Shown here: positions 55,777 through 64,000 of the stretch, piece after piece
Position numbering within the stretch: position 1 is the first letter of the stretch
Layout of the letters: every line of letters starts with the position of its first letter
Source: Phymatolithon calcareum
Lineage: Eukaryota > Rhodophyta > Florideophyceae > Hapalidiales
Direction of reading: 5' to 3'
Assembly: GCA_977006965.1 (NCBI GenBank)
Contig: OZ345361.1
Span: 62,001 to 126,000 of the forward strand
Length of the DNA: 64,000 bases
Position numbers and translations under genes: made by a program
The notes under the pieces: model-generated
Database searches by the model: none
What the model was told of the DNA's origin: nothing
The model's input: the letters and a program-made list of their open reading frames with translations, nothing else

Positions 55777-56826
55777 ATGTCTTACGCAAAGTCCAATATG
55801 AAGGCGGCGAACGATGCTCAGGTACATGAACTCGTTTTAGACCTTACGAACCCGGACAAGGTAAGCACAGTTCCATTTCATCGTACTCGTCCACGTTATT
55901 TTTCGCTGCATGCAATTTCTCATTCCTGATTATGTATACTCCGGATTTACATCCGATTCTTTTCCCTTTCTGTTATCGTTGTGGTTGCGTCATAGAGGGA
56001 GACTGCGCTACTGGAACTGAGCAAGAAGAGAGAGGCCTTTAGCGACCTTGCTCCACTATTGTGGTATGGCTCCGGAACCATTGCGGCGCTGCTGCAAGAA
56101 ATCATTTCTATTTATCCGCTGCTTACTCCGCCGGCATTGTCTGCACATGCAAGCAACCGAGTTTGCAACGCGTTGGCACTCTTGCAATGCGTTGCATCTC
56201 ATGCCAGCACTCGTTCGCATTTTTTAACTGCCCATATTCCGCTGTTTCTGTATCCATTTCTGAATACCGTTTCCAAGTCTCGTCCTTTCGAGTATCTACG
56301 GCTGACTTCCCTTGGGGTTATAGGGGCGCTTGTGAAGATGGATGCGCCGGATGTAATCAACTTTCTGCTGCAGACCGAAATTATTCCGTTGTGCCTCCGC
56401 ATCATGGAAACCGGCTCTGAATTGAGTAAGACTGTGGCTACCTTTATAGTGCAAAAGATTCTTCTTGATGATAGCGGCCTGGCCTACATATGCGCCACCC
56501 CGGAGAGGTTTTACGCCGTGTCAACTGTCCTGAGCAACATGGTCGCAGCTCTCGTCGAGGCACCAAGCGCACGTCTTCTGAAGCATGTCATTCGTTGCTA
56601 CCTCCGCTTAGCGGACAATCAGCGTGCTAGAGAGGCTTTGGGTCAATGCTTGCCAGAGGCGTTGAACGACGTTACGTTTGCCAACCTGCTTGAGCAGGAT
56701 CCATCCACCAAGAAGTGGCTAGTGCATTTGGTTTATACGCTGGACTCGACCTCGCAGCCTCGCATGCAACAGCAGGCAGCTCCCGGAGCGATGTACGTGG
56801 AGGGCTTCCGTTCTTCCGAAAGATGA
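55777..56826 (+). CDS. CNOT9: CNOT9 / RCD1 / CAF40, CCR4-NOT complex subunit
   Basis: Exon 1 55777-55860 ([15 protein letters not shown]...) and exon 2 55996-56826, with a 135-bp GTAAGC...CATAG intron, give 304 aa; human CNOT9 is 299 aa. The join reads [24 protein letters not shown]. The armadillo-repeat core is almost unchanged from animals: [96 protein letters not shown] and [12 protein letters not shown]. The protein is a structural and recruiting subunit of the cytoplasmic deadenylase complex that binds regulators such as GW182-type proteins. It converges with the ArfGAP gene, the stops only 77 bp apart. Confidence 0.97.
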
Positions 56827-56903
56827 CATGATACCTCGATTTGTAACAATAGCAATCGTGTTCTAACTTACTTTATCGACCGGGCGTACTTTGTGCGAGT
56901 GCG

Positions 56904-58820
56904 CTATCCCATCAAATCTTCAAATGTTAAGCCGCTGGTAGCACTACCTACAGGTACTGTTGCGCCGGCAGGTGCCGGGGATTTGCCCGGTGTCTGCTTA
57001 TTGTTGCCGGTTGCTTTCAGGGGGGTTGCATTATCCAAAATGGATTTCTTAGTCTCTTTTTTCTTGTTGGTTGCAGACGATAGCGCCTGCATGGAAAGAA
57101 ATGCAAAAGGGTCTTCATCTTCTGCTGGCGCGGCGGCATCTTGGACGGGGCTTTTGGGTGATTCTATAGCAACTCGGTTTGCCTTCGCTGACATACCTTG
57201 ATTTGCCTGCAGTGGAGGAGATGTGGTGGGAGGAGGTGGGATGCTTGATGAATTAGAGAACATGTCTGCCTCTGTTGGCATCGGGGGCGGCGGAGGCGTA
57301 GGCAATTTTTGCACAAATTCGCCAGCTTGTCCCAATGGCAAACTTAGTGATTGAGGTACAGCCCTCGTTGGAGTAGAATGTAGAGTTTCACTCACAACTC
57401 GATTTTTCGGGCCCCTACGTAAACGTAAACCACTTGGTCCAATCTTGACAATTTGCGGATGATTGGATTGCCTTGACAAAGGTGTCGGTGATGTGGAAGC
57501 AGGCGGACTCTTTACAGGTTGTGCGTATAGTCCCGCAAGAGTTGAGCTCAGAGTAGACGTGCCATTTGACGGAACTAACCGAGCTGGTTGAACTGGGTTC
57601 GAAGCCTGTACCACTGGTGCAGACTCCACCGGTAAGGCGCTCTCAAAAGCCCCAAAATCAGCAAAATCATCATCTGCAGAAGCAATGGGTGTAGCTTTCG
57701 GAGCATGAGCAGTAATACTCCCGCCCATCAACGATTCCAAGCCCATTGCTTTTGGTACCGGTTTTGATGCAGGAACGTTTGCTGGAGCAGGAGCATCTGT
57801 GGAGAAGTCAAGCAAGTCAGGGACTGGCGCAGGCTGCGGTGGTGGCGGTGGTGGATGATAAACAGGACGAGAGACAGGTGGGTTGTACGAGCGGGTGCCC
57901 TCTTGCTTTAAGACCCAGTCAACGGCCTTTTGTAGATTGTTCCCTGTCCTGGCAGCAGCTTCTTCCGCCAAGTGTTTCGGAAATCCCATGTCTGTGATGG
58001 CAAGCACGACTGCCGATGTTTGATATGAAATGCCAGTGGGAGACGTCTGGGACATTCCAGCAAGGTACGAATGTCTGGATGCCGGGCCACCAGAGGGTTG
58101 ACGAGCGCTGCTGTTCCTAAATTGGCTCGAGTACGAGTAAGAGTTCTGCGGAACATCGCGACGACCGCTGTCATCATAGGCGGATTGAGGGGGAGGGCTG
58201 TACGGAGACGCGTAGCTGGTGGGACGTTGGCCAAGGGTACGGGACGCCGGCATGGAATACGAGGCAGGCCGAGGGCTGGGAGCGGCAGCACTGGGGGTAG
58301 CGCCAGCGATATATATTTGGCGCTCGTACTTGTCGCGAATAAAGCGTTCCATGGCGTAAGCATCGGTAGAAGATGGTCTGCGGAAGTCGGGAGGCAGAGT
58401 GGCCTCGTAGTGAGCAGCCGAGACAGCGTTGCCTAAGGTTTGAAAATGTTCGATTTGACTAGCAGTCCAGGTGTCCAGGGTGATGGAACGTACTTTTGAA
58501 ATGTGAGTACCAAGCTTACGATGAATACCACTGCATGAAATGCAGAGAAAGACACCCAGATTCGTTGAGGCCCAACGAGGGGAGGCATGCTTGCAGTCAG
58601 CACAGGTTTTGTTTTCCGGATTTTGCCTTTTCACAATTAAGGGCGATTCAAAGAAAGAATTAGACATGTCAGAAACTGGGACAGAAGCAGCAAAGAAAAT
58701 TATCGAAAGCAAGAATTTGCATGCGGAGAAGAATCACAGGAAGGGAAGGACGTACATCATCTTCTTCAGAATGGCTTGATGCTTTTTATCAAGCAAGGGA
58801 TCCTTTTTTGCAGACGACAT
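56904..58820 (-). CDS. ArfGAP with UBA domain
   Basis: Exon 1 58820-58756 (MSSAKKDPLLDKKHQAILKK) and exon 2 58626-56904, with a 129-bp intron (GTACGT...GAAAAG), give 595 aa in a consistent frame. The N-terminal ArfGAP zinc finger is CADC-x16-CISC (start of exon 2), with the invariant arginine in SGIHRKLGTHISKVRSITLD, which stimulates GTP hydrolysis on Arf. A UBA-like helix bundle, about residues 215-258, has ITDMGFPKHLAEEAAARTGN and VDWVLKQEG. The remainder is Pro/Ser/Ala-rich and disordered, with polyproline runs. The layout is closest to the SMAP/Age2/AGD5 and Gts1 types acting in trans-Golgi and endosomal traffic. The acceptor was chosen because it alone keeps the frame with the ArfGAP start. 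Confidence 0.9.
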
Positions 58821-59584
58821 ACTGTTGTGAATTGGTGTCTCTCGAAAGGTCAGAGGCACAATTGTATACGCGACGCGACTCGAGGTGCTCGGCGGAGGCC
58901 GGAGAAGGCAGGAGCGATGGAAGAGTGTGTTACCAAAAGGAGGGTGCGTACTGTAAGCAAATTGCAATCGAATTTGTCAAGTGGTATGATAGTCACATCT
59001 AAAAACTGGTAAATTTTTGTATCCCGTACGTAAGTGCGTAACGTAATTTAACTTGACTGGAAAATGCGTGTCGTGGCCAACCATGCGTGGCATGCATGGT
59101 GAATTCATTCGGCGTGCAGCAGGTGAAAGCAAACCCCAACTCGAGTTGATTTTATTCATGTCGTCGATCTCTTTGCGGGATCGCAGAAAATGAATGATCG
59201 ATAGAGCAAAGGAATCCTATGGATATTAAGAAGCTACACTACTGTACTGTAGGTATCTCGATAAAACCTTGCCAGAATATCCCGCCTTTTAGATGAGAAA
59301 TGCATGTTGCCTCGGCATCTCTTGTCGGAAGAGTCGAGAAAGAAACGCTACATAGATTTTTATTTTAACCGCTGTTGGCAGCTATTGTACAGTACAGTAG
59401 TAAATTCGCGAGCAGGCAGGCTATCATAGGGTGCGCGAATGTGTTCTTGAAGTAGATAAGGGAAATGTAAAGGGAATGGATTCGTTTTTTTTGCTTGCAT
59501 CATGGTGCAAGATCGATCGCTGTTAATTTGAAGAAAGAATAAGTTGGAAAACTTTTATAATTTACATTTGCATGTCATGGCTTA
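58821..59584. other. intergenic, ArfGAP / sulfotransferase-like
   Basis: No gene. TACTGTACTGTA-type and TACAGTACAGTA words occur at 59240 and 59388. Confidence 0.4.
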
Positions 59585-60652
59585 TTATCTGTTTCTGTTA
59601 ACTACGTCAAACAGACTTTTCATGTCATCCAATTTTCGGCGCACTTCCTCTCTGCTAGCCTCCACATTTGCCCTCTCCTTCTTCTCCTCTCGCTGATTCC
59701 CGTCACGCCCCTTCAACAACCGCACCTTTTCCGTCACTGGATTCAATCCAACCTTCCTCAAAAACGACTTCACATTCTCCTCCTTATCCGCCTCAATATC
59801 CTCCAGCTTAACTTCCACCGCACGCACGCACCTCCATTCCCCACTCGCATGCTTCGCCTCAATCAAATCTTTCAGTTCCCTCACTCGCACCGCAACATCC
59901 GCGTTATATCCCACAGCCTCCGCCACTGGCCCACTCTCCTTCACATTTACCTTTCTTTCCGATGCGTGCAAATCAGCCGGCGCATAGTACCACACCCCGC
60001 GTCCAGAGTGCCCCTTCGAGAACCAACCCAGCTGCAGTTGCGACATTACCACATCCTCCACTGCCCGCTTTGGCATCACCACCACTACCTCTGCCCCCAC
60101 TTCTCCTAGCACCGGCAATACCGCGTCCGCAAATGTCTTCACAAACATATGCGATGTCTCCGCATACACCGTCTCGGTCCGCGTGCCCTCCACCGCTGCA
60201 CGCAATGCCGCCATCTTACGCATTCTCCTTTCCGCAAGTGTCTTTGCACGCTCCCCGTGTAGCATTACTGCTTCCAGATCCGACCCAGCCATGCGTGGCG
60301 CCGGTTCATGACGTGCAATCACCCCGACCCCGCACGCCAGCACCTCGCGCAGATAGCCGGACCCCGTGCGGCCCGCGTACGCCGCAAAGATAAGTTTCCG
60401 CCCAGTCCAAAACGTCCCCGCTTCATTTCCATCACCTGCAGTCCGTGTCACGGCACCTATACCGAGTAGTGGGCGTGTCGGAAATCCGCATAGTTGGAAG
60501 AACACTTGAATGGCAGCCAGTGCTAACGCCCATCGCAGTAGAACATCGCGCGCTGACAGCCGCACTGACTGCGTCTGCACCCCATACCGAAGGAAACGCG
60601 TCCACCGCACGCACACTGCCTCCATCAGTCGTATTTCGCCGCGCTTGCCCAT
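59585..60652 (-). CDS. type II membrane, sulfotransferase-like P-loop protein
   Basis: A single exon from ATG 60652, 355 aa. A short basic cytosolic N-terminus is followed by one hydrophobic anchor (about residues 38-60, LLRWALALAAIQVFFQLCGF), as in Golgi type II enzymes. The lumenal part has FAAYAGRTGSGYLREVLA, matching the 5'-phosphosulfate loop shape of PAPS-dependent sulfotransferases, and YAETSHMFVKTFADAVLPVL then VVVVMPKRAVEDVVMSQLQLGWF, a block seen in algal and bacterial sulfotransferase-like proteins. The C-terminal 60 residues are a charged helix. A carbohydrate sulfotransferase role (algal sulfated galactans) is attractive but unproven. Confidence 0.6.
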   Translation of the reverse strand: MGKRGEIRLMEAVCVRWTRFLRYGVQTQSVRLSARDVLLRWALALAAIQVFFQLCGFPTRPLLGIGAVTRTAGDGNEAGTFWTGRKLIFAAYAGRTGSGYLREVLACGVGVIARHEPAPRMAGSDLEAVMLHGERAKTLAERRMRKMAALRAAVEGTRTETVYAETSHMFVKTFADAVLPVLGEVGAEVVVVMPKRAVEDVVMSQLQLGWFSKGHSGRGVWYYAPADLHASERKVNVKESGPVAEAVGYNADVAVRVRELKDLIEAKHASGEWRCVRAVEVKLEDIEADKEENVKSFLRKVGLNPVTEKVRLLKGRDGNQREEKKERANVEASREEVRRKLDDMKSLFDVVNRNR

Positions 60653-61102
60653 CAAGATACTCCTCGCTACAGTAGCGGATGGATAGATAGATACAGTAGA
60701 GCTGAAGCTTCAGCTAGAAATGAAATTTGCATCGCACAAGATATCGGGCCAAAAGACAAGGATTCATTGGACCGATCTGAGCACTCTCCTCAAAAGTGGT
60801 ATTCCATCGCGGCAAAGTCTTATGGTTGGCTAATCGTCATCTGTGATAATACGGCGTCCGGTCGTGATGGTTGGCTGCTTTTTATCTTGTTTCTAGGACA
60901 TTTTTCAAGCACTCGGCTCTATGTAACCCATGGGTTGCAGATCTATTCGGTACGACCACTTGATCCTTCGATCCATCTTTTGTCGCGCCGGTAGCACCTT
61001 TTGCTTGTGCGACCCACGTTGCTCGAGGCGACTGCTTCCCTGCATGCGTTGTTAGGAGCTGTTTCTTTCCAACTGCGCAGAGGACGAACAGACGGTAGAG
61101 CC
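60653..61102. promoter_or_regulatory. divergent promoter region, sulfotransferase-like / NELF-B-like
   Basis: A 450-bp shared upstream region of two diverging genes. TACAGTAG and TACAGTAGAG words lie at 60668 and 60690, close to the sulfotransferase-like start. No TATA box assigned. Confidence 0.35.
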
Positions 61103-62653
61103 ATGCCTCAGCAACCGGACACAATGGCCGTTGACACCCCGCGGCACGCCGACGACACAACGATGATGCCACCCCCGCCTGCACCCGGAGACATCGTGGG
61201 GGACTTGGCACCGATGATGGATATCCCCATGGTTCCTGAAAGGCTTCTCATCGGTTTCGGGGGCAAATGTGAAATCAAAACGGGTGCCAAGCCCGTCATC
61301 GATGGCCTTGCCGACATGTCAACCTTCATTTCCGAATTTAAGTCCAAGCACTGCATCATTGCCGAGCGTGTTCAACCCATCGTCGCGCTGTTGAAGATGG
61401 GCGGCATGAGCCGCGAACGCATTGCGCGTGAGATTCTCGTCATCTTGACAGACCAATTCAAGAGGAAAATCATCGACCTTTCCCAACCACAACTCACTCA
61501 GCTTCTCGACAAGAGCTACACCTATCTCACCGTCCCGGAACTCCGTCCAATTGCTATTATGGTGTTGGAGCGTCTGGACCATGTCGACAGGAACACATGG
61601 CAGGAGATTGTCAACAACGGTTTAACCGAGTCGCCCTACATCCATCTCCCCACATCCATTAAGCGTCGTATCTGGCATGCGGTCCCATCCTCGTTTATTT
61701 TCGAGTTGAAGGAGCTTATCAAGACTATTCCAGACCATGAAGAGTCACCCAATTTCGAGTTTTACATTGCGCAAGAAGACCGTCTGAAGACCAGAAACGA
61801 AAACGTTGTGCTGCAGAATTTTTTGAAACTTCTTGGTCAAAGTGATGCTCTTCTCGTCCAGTTCATTGATAAGATGGTCGAAGTTGCCGCCATGGAGACG
61901 TCCACTCCAAGGCGTCTAGCATATGCCAATCTCTTCCACGATATCCTCGCCGTGGCCACTCCGCGTCAGATGCCCAATGTGGAAAAACTGCGTAAAATGG
62001 CCCGCTTTCTCGACCGTGGCGGAGAAAGTAAGCAGATGGAACTCGCGCAGGTTCGTGATATTCGTGAGGGTCTCTCCGAGAATGCATCCTGTGGTCCTGT
62101 GGCGTTGCTAGTGTCCTCGACGTACACAAGGGATCTTGTCACGGATCAGCTTGTGCAAAATCTCGTCACACAACGAAAAGCACTTCCCCTGCATGCCAGT
62201 CTGCACGATTTTCAGGTGAGAGCACAGGAACTTCAAAGAGACCCGTTCCTGAAGGACCTCACTTATATTTGCGTGAGCAACATAAAGTCTCAACAACTGC
62301 TGATGGAGAATGTACCGTTGCATGACAGTGCCACTGAGCCGTATTATTTGGACTTCTACCCTCGGATGTGCAATGAAATGGCGTTCGACGATCGTCAGAT
62401 GCAGGACGGATACTATACTGGCAATGCGCGTGTGGCTGATCATGCTTTACTGCAAGCTGTGCAAAAGGATGCTTATGAACGGAGAATCCTGATATCTTAT
62501 GGTTTGATGCTGTATTCCAGACTTAACATTGTAGGATTGTCGAAGATGCGACTAGTTCTTGACTATGCTTTGCAGCGGTGTGATACCATAGATGAGGCGA
62601 AGGAGTGCACAATTGCACATGGGCTCATTATGCATGTGATGGATCATCCTTGA
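61103..62653 (+). CDS. NELF-B (COBRA1)-like protein
   Basis: From the first ATG (61103) 516 aa, single exon; human NELF-B is 580 aa. It is helical throughout, without membrane segments. Several blocks follow NELF-B in order: LLDKSYTYLTVPELRPIAIM with the family's 'LLEKSF.lvk.psLqPvvm', SIKRRIWHAV with 'vKRQIWqdn', NVVLQNFLKLLGQSD, DIREGLSENASCGPVALLVS with the 'dP.ainTla' region, and ISYGLMLYSRLNIVGLSKMR with 'lyYvLhi.kqRnknaLlrll'. NELF-B is a scaffold subunit of the complex that holds RNA polymerase II in promoter-proximal pause. Identification is by memory of the animal sequence, and divergence is large. The gene converges with the exchanger gene, stops 167 bp apart. Confidence 0.6.
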   Translation: MPQQPDTMAVDTPRHADDTTMMPPPPAPGDIVGDLAPMMDIPMVPERLLIGFGGKCEIKTGAKPVIDGLADMSTFISEFKSKHCIIAERVQPIVALLKMGGMSRERIAREILVILTDQFKRKIIDLSQPQLTQLLDKSYTYLTVPELRPIAIMVLERLDHVDRNTWQEIVNNGLTESPYIHLPTSIKRRIWHAVPSSFIFELKELIKTIPDHEESPNFEFYIAQEDRLKTRNENVVLQNFLKLLGQSDALLVQFIDKMVEVAAMETSTPRRLAYANLFHDILAVATPRQMPNVEKLRKMARFLDRGGESKQMELAQVRDIREGLSENASCGPVALLVSSTYTRDLVTDQLVQNLVTQRKALPLHASLHDFQVRAQELQRDPFLKDLTYICVSNIKSQQLLMENVPLHDSATEPYYLDFYPRMCNEMAFDDRQMQDGYYTGNARVADHALLQAVQKDAYERRILISYGLMLYSRLNIVGLSKMRLVLDYALQRCDTIDEAKECTIAHGLIMHVMDHP

Positions 62654-62820
62654 GTGACACACTGATTCTTGGGCTCTGCTCAAGTCAGCGCGAGTGCCAC
62701 ACAAGTCATTCAGATAGGGGAGAAATCTTGCTCAAATTTGTATGAATTTCCAGTTGAAATGAAACATACTTTATTTTATTGTTACAGCTTCAACACAATA
62801 GGCTTAAGGGAAAACTGGTT

Positions 62821-64000
62821 TTAATCCAGCCCGATGACGTTTTCGAGAAATGCGACTAGGGCGATAGACGCAGGGTATAAACTTAATACCAGAAATCCGT
62901 CTCGGAGGGTCTGCACTTTCTTCTGACTCATCCACCCAATAGCACACTCTACAAACAGAATCGCAATAGTTTCCGCAGTAAACTGCCAGGCAAGTCCCTT
63001 GACCACAATGAGAATCATGAAGATGGCCAGGACAAATGTGTTATTGAGAATTGCGGCACCAAGCAAGGTAGAAAACGAAATCGTTATTGTTCTCCTCGTC
63101 TTCTTCGTTGCGTAGGAATACGCTGCAATAACCTCGGACGCATTACTCGCCAGAGGGGCAAGGGCGAAAGAAATGTAAAAGGCGGAAATGCCGGTACGCT
63201 TACCCATCTCGTTCATGACGCCGACCATGGGATCGGAGAAGATGAGCACGAGCACGGTACCCGTGATCATTTTCCCACAGGCGCGCATGAGAATTCGACG
63301 ACGCTGCGTGTACGGGTCATCGTGCTTTAGATCCTCTGGGATTTCCTCCTCCTCATCGGAATCCTCGTGAACATTCGCGCCCGACACTGCCATCGAGGGC
63401 GGCTTCATCATGTTGCCCTCCTCAATGCTGGCATGACCGTTGGCTTCTGAGGTGAGACGTGCAGCGCGTTCGCGAATGAATTTAGGCATGGCATTCGAAA
63501 ATTCGTTCAGACTGATGGTGCCGTTGTGATCTGAATCCATTTCACGAAGGAGTTCAGCAATCCGATTCTCGTCCACGCACTCACCAAGATCGGTCATGAG
63601 ATGTCCGAGTTCTCCGGCGTCAATGTGACCGTTTTTGTCGTAGTCGTATACATTGAAGAAATGTTTGAGAATGTTGATAAGACGCTTTTTGTTCGAATTA
63701 ATAAGAACGGAGGATTCGGACGGGTCTTCAGACATGGAAAGGGTCCACAGTTCGTCGAACGCAGCGGTGAGAGATATTTCCCCTTTTTGTATCTCTTTCA
63801 ATGTAATCACTTCGAGCTTCGCCTCGTTATTGTCCGTTTTTTCGGGTGTGACGCGAAACTGGGAGTACAAGTAATACGCAAACAAGACAAGGCAGACAAC
63901 AAGCACGAATATAGCTGCATTATGCTCAGCTTTGGCTGCGGCCGCAGTGGCGGCCTTTGTGTGAAGCGCAGCGATGGAAGTTCCGGCGCCTAATGCCAGC
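62821..64000 (-). CDS. EF-hand Na+(H+)/Ca2+ exchanger, NCL-like, C-terminal part
   Basis: The minus-strand frame is open to the window edge, so the N-terminal half (first exchanger repeat) lies outside. In order: the end of a helix bundle with AIFVLVVCLVLFAYYLYSQF, a cytosolic loop with two EF-hands (DYDKNGHIDAGE and DSDHNGTISLNE, both with the 12-residue loop and terminal Glu), an acidic stretch (EDSDEEEEIPED), then five or so membrane helices with the second alpha repeat FALAPLASNASEVIAAYSYA and FSTLLGAAILNNTFVLAIFM. This is the layout of plant/algal NCL and related EF-CAX exchangers that remove Ca2+ from the cytosol into vacuole or out of the cell. Confidence 0.88.
   Translation of the reverse strand, partial: LALGAGTSIAALHTKAATAAAAKAEHNAAIFVLVVCLVLFAYYLYSQFRVTPEKTDNNEAKLEVITLKEIQKGEISLTAAFDELWTLSMSEDPSESSVLINSNKKRLINILKHFFNVYDYDKNGHIDAGELGHLMTDLGECVDENRIAELLREMDSDHNGTISLNEFSNAMPKFIRERAARLTSEANGHASIEEGNMMKPPSMAVSGANVHEDSDEEEEIPEDLKHDDPYTQRRRILMRACGKMITGTVLVLIFSDPMVGVMNEMGKRTGISAFYISFALAPLASNASEVIAAYSYATKKTRRTITISFSTLLGAAILNNTFVLAIFMILIVVKGLAWQFTAETIAILFVECAIGWMSQKKVQTLRDGFLVLSLYPASIALVAFLENVIGLD

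Noticed and set aside
55481-55801. Separate gene of 106 aa upstream of CNOT9
   Set aside because: No domain, overlaps the CNOT9 start in another frame; better explained as leader sequence.
1-64000. CRISPR array or prokaryotic operon structure
   Set aside because: Tandem repeats here are microsatellites or minisatellites without spacers, and the genes have spliceosomal introns.

Overview
This is nuclear DNA of a eukaryote. Genes carry short GT-AG introns (84 to 151 bp where I could place them), and the conserved proteins are nuclear-encoded eukaryotic ones (CNOT9, HEI10/CCNB1IP1, ArfGAP, CCDC25, mitochondrial carrier, NELF-B-like). Low intron density, tight gene packing in one half and a wide mix of decayed transposons in the other would suit a florideophyte red alga such as Chondrus. 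That assignment is inference; nothing here proves it.

Positions 1-41,000 are a transposon-rich, gene-poor compartment. They hold a pogo/DDE_1 transposase 3' end (1-681), two piggyBac-like relics arranged in tandem and apparently sharing a terminal repeat (1102-5570), and an uninterrupted orphan ORF (5982-7610). Next come a decayed LINE reverse transcriptase (10640-11120), a long LINE ORF with RT and RNase H (11378-14377), a 5'-truncated relative (14606-15872), a long-TIR element with a dispersed partner (16490-17595 and 25985-26970), and a decayed PIF/Harbinger element with TIRs and a 3-bp TSD (18654-20049). A hAT fragment (29674-30027), a second orphan ORF (31888-32532) and a decayed Argonaute gene (34295-38720) with a LINE-type insertion follow. 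The LINE family carries a Tudor-like segment inserted inside its RNase H domain; this is the most novel-looking feature of the window.

Positions 41,262-64,000 are a compact gene island. In order: MFS transporter (+), mitochondrial carrier (+), an apparently intact PIF/Harbinger transposon with both ORFs, TIRs and TAA target duplication (45490-48655), YigZ/IMPACT-family protein (-), a small ORF (-), PWWP-domain chromatin protein (-), CCDC25 (+), HEI10-type meiotic RING protein (-), CNOT9 (+), ArfGAP with UBA (-), sulfotransferase-like Golgi protein (-), NELF-B-like protein (+) and an EF-hand cation/Ca2+ exchanger (-, cut by the window end). Neighbours often converge within 80-300 bp. The transcription and mRNA-fate genes (PWWP reader, CNOT9, NELF-B-like) look like housekeeping genes that happen to be neighbours, not one pathway cluster. 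The intact Harbinger copy sits 1 nt beyond the stop codon of the YigZ/IMPACT gene.
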